A stretch of 64,000 nucleotides of DNA, taken from NCBI GenBank assembly GCA_963791905.1, contig CAWBTX010000006.1, positions 620,001-684,000 on the forward strand, given 5' to 3'. Of the stretch, positions 57,568 to 64,000 are shown one piece after another (within the stretch, counting starts at the first letter, position 1; each line of letters begins with the position of its first letter). The position numbers were made by a program, and so were the translations under genes. The notes beneath the pieces are model-generated. The model searched no databases, was not told the DNA's origin, and saw only the letters and a list, made by a program, of their open reading frames with translations. Source of the DNA: Gaiellasilicea sp963791905 (GTDB lineage: Bacteria; Actinomycetota; Thermoleophilia; Gaiellales; Gaiellaceae).

Positions 57568-58974
57568 ATGACGTCCCGGCGCCGGCTGATCCTCGCCTCC
57601 AACCGGGGGCCTGTCGGGTTCTCGCGCAACGAGGCCGGCGAGCTGGTCGAGAAGCGCGGCGCCGGCGGCCTCGTGACCGCGCTGCGGCCGATCGTGGCCC
57701 AGCAGGACGTGACGTGGATCGCGAGCGCGCTCTCCGAAGAGGACCGGCGGGTCGCGGCGGCGGGGACGGTCGAGCAGCACGGCCAGGAGGGGTCGCCGTA
57801 CCGCCTCCGGCTCGTCGCTCACGACGGTGAGGCGTACGACCTCTACTACAACGTCGTGTCGAACCCGGGGCTCTGGTTCGCGCAGCACGGTCTCGACGGG
57901 ATGCTGCCGAGCCGGCGCGACGAGCTTCCGGCGGCGTGGGAACGGGGCTACATCCCTGTGAACGCGGCCTTCGCCGCCGCCGTTGTCGAGGAACTCGACC
58001 GGGAGCCCAACGCGGCCGTCTTCTTCCAGGACTATCACCTCTATGCGGCACCTGCGCTCGTTCGGGCGCGGCGCCCGGACGCCGTTCTCGCGCACTTCGT
58101 CCACATCCCCTGGCCCTCACCGGAGGAGTGGGAGCTGCTCCCAGCGCCGATCGTGCGCGCCGTCCACGAAGGGCTGCTCGCCAACGACGTCGTCGGGTTC
58201 CACACCGAGCGCTGGCGTCGTGCCTTCCTCGCCTCGTGCGACGCGCTCGGGCTCGACGCGTCGCGTCCGCTCGTGACCGCGCATCCGCTCTCGATCGATC
58301 CCGACGAGTTCGACGGCATCGCCGGGAGCCCGGGCGTGCGCGAGCGGGAGCGCGAGCTGGCCGCCCGTCGCCCCGAGCGGCTCATCCTTCGCGTCGACAG
58401 GACCGATCCGTCCAAGAACGTCGTGCGCGGCTTCCAGGCCTTCCGGCTGCTGCTCGATCGCCGCCCGGACCTGGTCGGGCGCGTCGGGATGCTGGCCCTG
58501 CTCGACCCGTCGCGACAGGCGATCCCCGAGTACGCGGACTACCGGACGGCGATCGAGCGCGAGGCCGTTGCGGTCGAGGCGCCCTACCCGGGTGCGCTCA
58601 CGCTTCGGATCGCCGACGACTTCGAGGAGGCGGTCGCGGCGTACAAGCAATACGACGTGCTGCTCGTCAACGCCGTGCGGGACGGCCTGAATCTCGTTTC
58701 CAAGGAAGGACCGCTCGTGAACGCCCAGGATGGCGTTGTTGTCTTGTCGGAAAACGCGGGCGCATTCGAGGAGCTCAAGCCGTGGGTGCTCGGAGTCGAC
58801 CCCTTCGATGTCGAGGCGCAGGCCGACGCGCTCGAGTCGGCGCTCGAGCTCCCTGCCGACCAGCGGGCGACCTGGGCGGTCGAGCTCGCCCGCTATGTGC
58901 GCGAGCACGACCTCGAGCGGTGGTCTGCGGAGCAGCTCGAGGATCTCGATCGCGTCAGTACGATGCGGGCGTGA
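57568..58974 (+). CDS. otsA: GT20 glycosyltransferase, trehalose-6-phosphate synthase-like
   Basis: This enzyme transfers glucose from a nucleotide sugar to a phosphate sugar acceptor, 468 aa. Family landmarks are SNRGPVGF at the N-terminus, FFQDYHLY (HDYHL equivalent), FVHIPWPSPEEWELLP, the RVDRTDPSKN donor site and the DGLNLVSKE loop. Trehalose-6-phosphate is the usual product. Glucosylglycerol-phosphate synthases share this fold, so the acceptor is not certain. No OtsB phosphatase gene is adjacent. The stop overlaps the moaC start by three bases. Confidence 0.85.
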   Translation: MTSRRRLILASNRGPVGFSRNEAGELVEKRGAGGLVTALRPIVAQQDVTWIASALSEEDRRVAAAGTVEQHGQEGSPYRLRLVAHDGEAYDLYYNVVSNPGLWFAQHGLDGMLPSRRDELPAAWERGYIPVNAAFAAAVVEELDREPNAAVFFQDYHLYAAPALVRARRPDAVLAHFVHIPWPSPEEWELLPAPIVRAVHEGLLANDVVGFHTERWRRAFLASCDALGLDASRPLVTAHPLSIDPDEFDGIAGSPGVRERERELAARRPERLILRVDRTDPSKNVVRGFQAFRLLLDRRPDLVGRVGMLALLDPSRQAIPEYADYRTAIEREAVAVEAPYPGALTLRIADDFEEAVAAYKQYDVLLVNAVRDGLNLVSKEGPLVNAQDGVVVLSENAGAFEELKPWVLGVDPFDVEAQADALESALELPADQRATWAVELARYVREHDLERWSAEQLEDLDRVSTMRA

Positions 58975-59417
58975 GCGAGCTGTCGCATGTCGACGAGGCC
59001 GGCTCCGTCCGGATGGTCGACGTCGGCGGCAAGCCGCTTTCACGTCGGCGAGCAGTCGCGAGCGCGACGGTGCGAATGGGCGCAGAGACCGCCGCCCAAC
59101 TGCGCGCGCTGCCGAAGGGAGATGCGCTCGCGGTCGCCCAGCTGGCGGGGATCATGGCCGCCAAGCGAACGAGCGACCTGATTCCGTTGTGCCACCCGCT
59201 GCCGCTGTCGGGGATCGACGTCTCCGTCGAGGTCGCAGCCGACGCCGTCGAGATCACCGCGTCCGTCGAGACGGTCGCCCAGACCGGAGTCGAGATGGAG
59301 GCGCTCGTGGCGGCGTCCGTGGCGGCGCTCACGGTCTACGACATGGCCAAGGCGATCGACAAGGAGATGGTGATCGGCGAGGTGCGGCTCGTCGAGAAGA
59401 CCAAGGCGCCGGCGTGA
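58971..59417 (+). CDS. moaC: Cyclic pyranopterin monophosphate synthase MoaC
   Basis: This enzyme completes the first step of molybdenum cofactor synthesis after MoaA, 148 aa. VRMVDVGGKPLSRRRAVASA, IMAAKRTSDLIPLCHPLPL and TGVEMEALVAASVAALTVYDM contain the conserved lysine, histidine and aspartate residues of MoaC. The GTG start overlaps the GT20 stop and its stop overlaps moaB, so it sits in a fully coupled chain. No moaA is in the window. Confidence 0.95.
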   Translation: MSELSHVDEAGSVRMVDVGGKPLSRRRAVASATVRMGAETAAQLRALPKGDALAVAQLAGIMAAKRTSDLIPLCHPLPLSGIDVSVEVAADAVEITASVETVAQTGVEMEALVAASVAALTVYDMAKAIDKEMVIGEVRLVEKTKAPA

Positions 59418-59893
59418 ACGCAGCCGTGCTCACCGTGTCCGACGGCGTGGCCGCCGGCACGCGGGAGGACGCCAGCGGCGACCTCCTCGCGACGCTGCTC
59501 GAGTCGGACGGCTATGAGGTCGAGCGCGCGATCGTCGCGGACGACGCCGGTGAGATCGCGCGTGCGATCGTTGAGCTCGCCGAGTCGGCCCGCGTCGTGC
59601 TCACCACGGGCGGAACGGGCGTCGCGCCGAGAGACGTCACGCCCGAGGCGACGAGGTCCGTCATCGACCGCGAGGCGCCAGGGATCGCCGAGGCCATCCG
59701 TGCGGACTCGATCGCGAAGACCCCGCACGCATTGCTTTCCCGCGGCATCGCGGGCATCCACGGCCGCACGCTCGTCGTCAACCTGCCCGGCTCGCCGGGC
59801 GGGTGTCGCGACGGCTTTGCGGTGCTGCGGCCGGCGCTGGCGCACGCGGTGAAGCTGCTCGCGGGCGAAGAGACGGCCCACCGCCAGACATGA
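59414..59893 (+). CDS. moaB: Molybdopterin adenylyltransferase MoaB/MogA
   Basis: This MoCF-fold protein activates molybdopterin with AMP, 159 aa. VLTVSDGVAAGTRED, VVLTTGGTGVAPRDVTPEAT and VNLPGSPGGCRDGFAVL are the signature elements. It has the full set of catalytic aspartates of MogA-like proteins. The GTG start overlaps the moaC stop; its stop overlaps the UbiA start (ATGA). With moaC here and moeA at 49770, part of the cofactor pathway is present. Confidence 0.93.
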   Translation: MNAAVLTVSDGVAAGTREDASGDLLATLLESDGYEVERAIVADDAGEIARAIVELAESARVVLTTGGTGVAPRDVTPEATRSVIDREAPGIAEAIRADSIAKTPHALLSRGIAGIHGRTLVVNLPGSPGGCRDGFAVLRPALAHAVKLLAGEETAHRQT

Positions 59894-60756
59894 GCGAGAC
59901 CGCGATCAGCCTGCCGCGGCGGTTTGCGTCGCTCGTCAAGCTGGAGCACACGGTCTTCGCGCTGCCGTTCGCCTACGTGGGCGCGTTCCTGGCCTGGGAC
60001 GGCGTGCCGTCGGCGCACGACCTCGTCTGGATCACCGTTGCGATGGTCGGTGCCCGCACGCTCGCGATGGGTCTCAACCGGCTGATCGACGCGGAGCTCG
60101 ACGCCCGCAACCCACGCACGTCCGGGCGTGAGCTCCCGTCGGGGGCTCTCAGCGTCGTGCAGGTGGGCGCGCTGTGCGCCGCCGCCCTGGCCGTGTTCCT
60201 CGTCGCCGTGTTCCAGCTCGACCCGCTCGTCCGCTGGCTCTGGCCGGTGCCGGTCGTCTTCTTCGTCGTCTACCCGTACCTCAAGCGGGCGACGTGGCTC
60301 TGCCACGAGTGGCTTGGCGCGTCGCTCGGGCTCGCGCCGATCGGGGCGTGGGCGGCGGTGACCGGCGAGCTCCCGTGGCAGGCGTGGACGCTCGGCGCCG
60401 CCGTCGGGCTCTGGGTGGCCGGGTTCGACCTCTTCTACTCGCTCTTCGACCTCGAGCACGACCGCGCCCAGGGCCTGCACTCGTGGGCGACCCGCTTCGG
60501 CGAGCGCGGGGTCTTCGTCGGCGCCAGAGTGCACCACCTCGGGACGGTTGCGCTGCTGATCGCGACCGGGCTCGGCCTCGACGTCGGCGTTCTCTACTGG
60601 GCGGGCGTGGTCGCCGTCGCGGCGCTGCTGGCGTACGAGCACTCGCTCGTCCGGCCGGGTGACCTCCGCCGCCTCGACGCCGCCTTCTTCACCGTGAACG
60701 GCGTCATCAGCATCGTGTTCTTCGGCTTCGTGCTGGCCGACGCCCTCGTCTCCTGA
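59890..60756 (+). CDS. UbiA-family prenyltransferase (menaquinone pathway, MqnP/UbiA type)
   Basis: This integral-membrane aromatic prenyltransferase of 288 aa has about eight helices. The two aspartate-rich motifs are NRLIDAELDARNPRT (about residue 60) and YSLFDLEHDRAQGL (about residue 180), which bind the prenyl diphosphate with magnesium. Resemblance is closest to the UbiA/MqnP group acting in quinone synthesis. A futalosine-route MqnP is plausible for such actinobacteria, but no mqn neighbours are seen. It is the last gene of the coupled chain from the GT20 gene. Confidence 0.85.
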   Translation: MSETAISLPRRFASLVKLEHTVFALPFAYVGAFLAWDGVPSAHDLVWITVAMVGARTLAMGLNRLIDAELDARNPRTSGRELPSGALSVVQVGALCAAALAVFLVAVFQLDPLVRWLWPVPVVFFVVYPYLKRATWLCHEWLGASLGLAPIGAWAAVTGELPWQAWTLGAAVGLWVAGFDLFYSLFDLEHDRAQGLHSWATRFGERGVFVGARVHHLGTVALLIATGLGLDVGVLYWAGVVAVAALLAYEHSLVRPGDLRRLDAAFFTVNGVISIVFFGFVLADALVS

Positions 60757-60794
60757 GCGTGCTGGAGTCGGTGCCGCGGTTGCGGCCGCCCGCA

Positions 60795-60816
60795 ATCGTC
60801 ACACTCTTGTGACGAT
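60795..60816. promoter_or_regulatory. Palindromic operator candidate upstream of the ccm operon
   Basis: ATCGTCACA (60795-60803) and TGTGACGAT (60808-60816) are perfect 9-bp arms with a four-base spacer. It contains TCACA/TGTGA half-sites, in the opposite order to CRP/FNR sites. It lies in the 174-base gap before ccmA, where a promoter must be. Confidence 0.5.
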
Positions 60817-60930
60817 GTCGTTGCCCACGCGCCACGGGATCCTCGATAGCGTGTTCTCAGGGATCCCGGGGGTCCCCTGGGGCCGCGTGGGGCTGTGCGT
60901 CGCGCTACCGGCACCCGGAGGCTTCACGCC

Positions 60931-61515
60931 GTGATCACCGCGCGCGCGGTCGAGAGGCGGTACGGGCGCAAGCGGGCGCTCCGTCCGGTCGACCTCGACG
61001 TCGCGCGCGGCGCGTTCCTGGTCGTGACGGGGCCCAACGGCTCCGGCAAGACCACGTTGCTGCGGCTCATCGCGGGGCTCGCGGCCCCGACCCGCGGTCG
61101 CCTCGAGGTCGACCTCGACCGCAGCCGGCTCGGCTACCTCGGCCACGAGGCGCTCGTGTACCGCGATCTGACGGCGCTCGAGAACCTCGACCTCTATGGC
61201 CGCCTCTACCGCGTCCGCGAGCGCCGCGAGCGGGTCGGCATGCTCCTCGAGCGGTACGGCCTCTGGGACGCGCGCCACGAGCGTGCGGGCTCCTTCTCCC
61301 GCGGAATGCTGCAGCGGCTCGCGCTCTGCCGCGCGCTCCTCCACGAGCCGGAGCTCCTGGTGCTCGACGAGCCCTTCACGGCGCTCGACTCCGACGGCGC
61401 CGACCTGCTCGACGGCCAGCTCGGCGACCTGAGGGACGGCACGACCGTCGTGCTGTCGACGCACGATCCCGCGCGCGTCGAGCCATTCGAGACGCAGATC
61501 CTCGCGCTCGCATGA
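60931..61515 (+). CDS. ccmA: Haem/cytochrome c maturation ABC ATPase CcmA
   Basis: This ATPase drives the CcmAB complex of cytochrome c maturation system I, 194 aa. Walker A is TGPNGSGKTTLLRLIAGL, the signature is SFSRGMLQRLALCRALL and Walker B is LLVLDEPFTALD. GTG 60931 has GGAGG about ten bases upstream and gives the normal N-terminus; an upstream in-frame start at 60895 is less likely. It heads a coupled operon of ccmB, ccmC, ccmD-like, a CcsA/HemX-like gene and hemA. Confidence 0.9.
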   Translation: MITARAVERRYGRKRALRPVDLDVARGAFLVVTGPNGSGKTTLLRLIAGLAAPTRGRLEVDLDRSRLGYLGHEALVYRDLTALENLDLYGRLYRVRERRERVGMLLERYGLWDARHERAGSFSRGMLQRLALCRALLHEPELLVLDEPFTALDSDGADLLDGQLGDLRDGTTVVLSTHDPARVEPFETQILALA

Positions 61516-62150
61516 CCTACTTCGCGGACGTGGCGACGCTGGCGCGGAAGGATCTCCGCCTCGAGCTGCGCGCCCGCGACACGCTGCCGGCGATGCTGCT
61601 CTTCGTCGTCTCGATCCTCGTCGTCTTCCGCTTCGCGCTGCCGGAGGACGCCGACGAGGTGGCGGCGCGCGGTCTCCTCTGGGTCGCGCTCGTGTTCACC
61701 GCGCTGCTCGGCCTGGCCCGCGCCTGGGCGCCCGAGCGGGAGAGCGGAGCGCTCGAGGGCCTCACCCTCGCCCCCTGCGACCGGAGCGCGATCTGGCTCG
61801 GCAAGGCGGCCGCGCTGTTCGTCTTCCTCGCTGCGATCGAGGTCGTGGCGCTGCCGGCGTTCGCCGTCTTCTTCTCGCCCCTCGACCTCGCCACCGTCGT
61901 GGGCGTCGTCCTCGCGAACGTCGGCATCTGCGCGATCGGCACGCTCCTGGCCGCCATGGCGGCCGCCAGCAGGACGCGCGAGCTGATCCTGCCGCTGCTC
62001 TTCCTGCCGCTTGCGATCCCGCTCGTCGTCGGCGGCGTGGGTGCGAGCATCTCCGATGAACCGGGGCGCTTCCTCGCCTTCCTGGGGCTGTACGACGCGG
62101 TCTTCGCGATACTGTGCTGGGCGTCTTTTGAGTACGTCGTCTCGGAATAG
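61512..62150 (+). CDS. ccmB: Haem exporter membrane protein CcmB
   Basis: This is the membrane partner of CcmA, 212 aa with six helices. The first cytoplasmic stretch LARKDLRLELRARDTL and the conserved LLWVALVFTALLGLARAWAPERESGALEGLTLAP segment are typical CcmB. The final helices include ILPLLFLPLAIPLVVGGV. The ATG overlaps the ccmA stop by four bases. Its 3' end overlaps the ccmC start by 23 bases. Confidence 0.92.
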   Translation: MTYFADVATLARKDLRLELRARDTLPAMLLFVVSILVVFRFALPEDADEVAARGLLWVALVFTALLGLARAWAPERESGALEGLTLAPCDRSAIWLGKAAALFVFLAAIEVVALPAFAVFFSPLDLATVVGVVLANVGICAIGTLLAAMAAASRTRELILPLLFLPLAIPLVVGGVGASISDEPGRFLAFLGLYDAVFAILCWASFEYVVSE

Positions 62151-62838
62151 CGCGGCCCTCAGGAGCCCGGAACCACTGCTCGCGGTCCTCGCCGCGGCGC
62201 TGATCGGGCTCTCGCTGGTCCTCGTGTTCTTCGTCGCACCCGAGGACGCCGACCAGGGCCTCTCGCAGAAGATCTTCTACTTCCACGTGCCGATCGCGCT
62301 GACCGCGTACGCGTGCTTCGGCTGGGGCGCCTACAAGGCCCTCCTCCTGCTCTGGCGCAAGGACGAGCGGTACGACCTCGAGAGCTACGTCGCCATTCAC
62401 CAAGGCACGATCTTCGGGGCGCTCACGCTCGCCACCGGCTCCATCTGGGCCAAGGCCTCATGGGGCCACTGGTGGCTCTGGAGCGAGAACCAGCTCGTGC
62501 TCTTCCTGGTGCTCTTCCTCTTCTACTCGGCCTACTTCATGCTGCGCTTCTCGGTCGAGGAGGGTCCGCGCCGCGCCAACATCTCGGCCGTCTACGCGCT
62601 CTTCGGGATCGTGCTCGTGCCGGTCAGCTTCCTGGCGATTCGCCTCGCGGAGAACGTGATCCACCCGACCGTGTTCACCCGCGACGGGCCGCAGATGAGC
62701 GGGACGATGTTCTTCACGTTCTGCGTTTGCTGGGTCGCCGTGACTGCGCTCGCCTACTCGCTGTACCGGCTCGAGCTGCTCGGCAAGCGACTCGACTCGA
62801 ACCTGCGCGAGCTGCGCGAGGCGCTGACGCAGCCATGA
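62128..62838 (+). CDS. ccmC: Haem-handling protein CcmC (CcsA/CcmC family)
   Basis: This membrane protein transfers haem toward the chaperone CcmE, about 236 aa with six helices. KIFYFHVPIALTAYACFGWG has one haem-ligand histidine. The tryptophan-rich periplasmic signature reads SWGHWWLWSENQLVLF, a variant of WGTWWxWD. The later NVIHPTVF has the second histidine region. The start TTG 62128 lies inside ccmB and gives the expected short cytoplasmic N-terminus. Same operon as ccmAB. Confidence 0.9.
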   Translation: MSTSSRNSAALRSPEPLLAVLAAALIGLSLVLVFFVAPEDADQGLSQKIFYFHVPIALTAYACFGWGAYKALLLLWRKDERYDLESYVAIHQGTIFGALTLATGSIWAKASWGHWWLWSENQLVLFLVLFLFYSAYFMLRFSVEEGPRRANISAVYALFGIVLVPVSFLAIRLAENVIHPTVFTRDGPQMSGTMFFTFCVCWVAVTALAYSLYRLELLGKRLDSNLRELREALTQP

Positions 62839-62993
62839 GTAGCGGTGAGAAGTACCTCGCGGCGGCCTACGCAGTCGTCTTCGTGACCGTCCTCGTGTAC
62901 GTCGCGATCATCGCGGCGAAGCTGGCGCGGCTCGAGCGGGAGACGGCCGAGCTCGCCGAGCTGGCGCGGAGCCGCAGGGGCGGGCATGGCTGA
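62835..62993 (+). CDS. CcmD-like small membrane protein
   Basis: This 52-aa protein has a single membrane helix (YAVVFVTVLVYVAIIAAKL) followed by a charged helical tail (LERETAELAELARSRRGG). That layout and the position after ccmC match CcmD, which stabilises the CcmABC haem complex. Sequence identity in this family is always low, so the assignment leans on context. Four-base overlap with ccmC and eight-base overlap with the next gene. Confidence 0.7.
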   Translation: MSSGEKYLAAAYAVVFVTVLVYVAIIAAKLARLERETAELAELARSRRGGHG

Positions 62994-63756
62994 CCTCCTC
63001 GTGGTGCCGGCGCTGCTCGCCTACGGCGAGGCGGCGGTCGCGTATGCGGGTGAGCTGCGGGGACCAGGTCTCGGCGGCCGGCTCGCGACGTGGGGCGTCC
63101 GCCTCGGCTGGACCGCACAGACCGCGCTCCTGATCGGCCAGGCCGTGTCCGCGGACGGGTTCCCCTGGGGCACCTGGGCGGGCGCGCTCAACCTCTTCGT
63201 CTGGCTCGTCGTCGGCGCCTACCTGATCTGGGGCTGCACGCCGCGCTACCGCCTGCTCGGCCTGGCGGTGATGCCGGTCGCCGCGGTGCTGCTGGCGCTG
63301 GCCTGGGCCGGCGGCGGAACGGCGTTCACCGACTCCGATGGGTCGGGCCTCGTCCTGGCCGTCCATGCCGGGCTGATGCTGGCCGGCTTCGCCGGCCTCA
63401 CGCTCGCCGCCGGCATGGCCGCCCTCTACCTTTGGCAGGAGCGGCGCCTGAAGCGGCACGAGCGCCGAGTCCTGCGCGTCCGCGTCCCGCCGCTCGACGC
63501 GCTCGACCGGCTGGCCGCTCGCACCGTGCTCGTCTCGCTCGCACTGCTGACGCTCGGCATCGCCGTCGGCGCGGCGACGTTCGAGCGAGGCGACTTCGAC
63601 GCCGCGATGGCGGTCACGTTCGCGATCCTCGGCGTGTATGCGACGCTGTTGCTGCTGCGCCACGAGGGCCGGCGCGGTCGCCGCGCGGCGCTCTTGAACC
63701 TGGCCGGCTTCGCGCTCGTGACCATCGTCCTCCCGATCACCCACTTCGCCTCATGA
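62986..63756 (+). CDS. Cytochrome c assembly / HemX-like membrane protein
   Basis: This is an eight-helix membrane protein of the CcsA/CcmF/HemX superfamily, 256 aa. GWTAQTALLIGQAV and FPWGTWAGALNLFVWLVVGAYLIW resemble the haem-binding WxWD region, here reduced. LVLAVHAGLMLAGFAGLTLAAGMAALYLWQERRLK has the histidine-bearing helix typical of HemX and CcsA. ITHFAS ends the protein. The location directly before hemA is that of hemX in many Gram-positive bacteria. The ATG overlaps the ccmD-like gene. Confidence 0.8.
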   Translation: MADLLVVPALLAYGEAAVAYAGELRGPGLGGRLATWGVRLGWTAQTALLIGQAVSADGFPWGTWAGALNLFVWLVVGAYLIWGCTPRYRLLGLAVMPVAAVLLALAWAGGGTAFTDSDGSGLVLAVHAGLMLAGFAGLTLAAGMAALYLWQERRLKRHERRVLRVRVPPLDALDRLAARTVLVSLALLTLGIAVGAATFERGDFDAAMAVTFAILGVYATLLLLRHEGRRGRRAALLNLAGFALVTIVLPITHFAS

Positions 63757-64000
63757 GACTGACGCTTGTCGGCGTCTCGCACCACGCGGCTCCGATCGAG
63801 CTGCGGGAGCGGGTCGCCCTCGACTCCGCCGCCGCGGCGGCGCTCGCCGCCGAGCTCGGGCCCGAGAGCGTTGTCCTCTCGACGTGCAACCGGACCGAGC
63901 TCTACCTCGCACGCGAGGAGGATGCGGAGGACGCGGCCGTGGCGACCCTGACCGGCCTGGCCGGAGACCGCGCCGCCGAGCTCGCGGGGGTCCTCTATCG
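63753..64000 (+). CDS. hemA: Glutamyl-tRNA reductase (5' part only)
   Basis: This enzyme catalyses the first step of tetrapyrrole synthesis from glutamyl-tRNA. Only the first 82 residues are in the window. LVGVSHHAAPIELRERVA and VVLSTCNRTELYLA, with the nucleophilic cysteine of STCNRTE, are diagnostic. The ATG 63753 overlaps the stop of the HemX-like gene by four bases, placing haem synthesis in the same operon as cytochrome c maturation. The gene runs off the right edge. Confidence 0.95.
   Translation, partial: MRLTLVGVSHHAAPIELRERVALDSAAAAALAAELGPESVVLSTCNRTELYLAREEDAEDAAVATLTGLAGDRAAELAGVLY

Overview
This window looks like a chromosomal replication-origin region from a high-GC actinobacterium. 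Class Thermoleophilia (Gaiellales/Solirubrobacterales-like) is my best guess from gene content and style. That is inference, because no rRNA or other decisive marker is present. Almost every gene is a housekeeping gene packed in short operons with 1-8 base start/stop overlaps. I saw no insertion sequences, prophage, CRISPR or transfer genes.

Layout. 1-3143 (minus): sulfate ABC transporter (cysA partial, cysW, cysT, binding protein). 3241-8844: an NDH-2-like flavoprotein, a three-domain LigD without a Ku neighbour, a candidate small RNA, and accA/accD. 8891-12440: arginase-fold protein with a zinc ribbon, two two-domain GNAT paralogues, a HAD phosphatase and a VOC protein. 12437-17376 (minus): fatty-acid operon sigma-fabZ-fabH-fabD-fabG-fabF, with no acpP. 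17398-21964: secreted PGRP-type amidase, NfeD protease plus slipin, and a MerR regulator. 22066-36900: origin core. gyrA, gyrB, dciA, recF, dnaN and dnaA read leftward; rpmH, rnpA, yidD, yidC, jag, rsmG, parA and parB read rightward. A cluster of DnaA boxes lies between dnaA and rpmH, and tRNA-Ile(GAU) follows parB. 36926-47742: two small unknown proteins, a bifunctional nuclease, chorismate mutase, an L,D-transpeptidase, a CPBP protease, membrane glycosyltransferases, MscS and a class A PBP. 47739-53584: two glycosyltransferases, moeA, sortase and a degenerate M28 peptidase. 53668-64000: a two-component system ending in a parS-like palindrome, a DegP-type protease, an RsbW-like ATPase, a GT20 synthase, moaC, moaB, a UbiA prenyltransferase, and a cytochrome c maturation/haem operon running into a truncated hemA.

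The main caveat is sequence quality. From about 19.27 to 47.7 kb nearly every long gene is broken by one-base indels, mostly extra bases, including dnaA, dnaN, gyrA, gyrB, recF, parB and yidC. Genes on both sides are intact. Each broken gene reads through in full once single bases are removed or added, so I treat these as consensus errors and annotate full-length genes across them.

Functional themes: chromosome replication and segregation (dnaA/dnaN/recF/dciA/gyrAB, parAB, a possible parS); cell envelope (L,D-transpeptidase, PBP, amidase, sortase, mannosyltransferases); lipid synthesis (accAD, fab); molybdopterin synthesis (moeA, moaC, moaB); and respiration (NDH-2, UbiA, ccm, haem).
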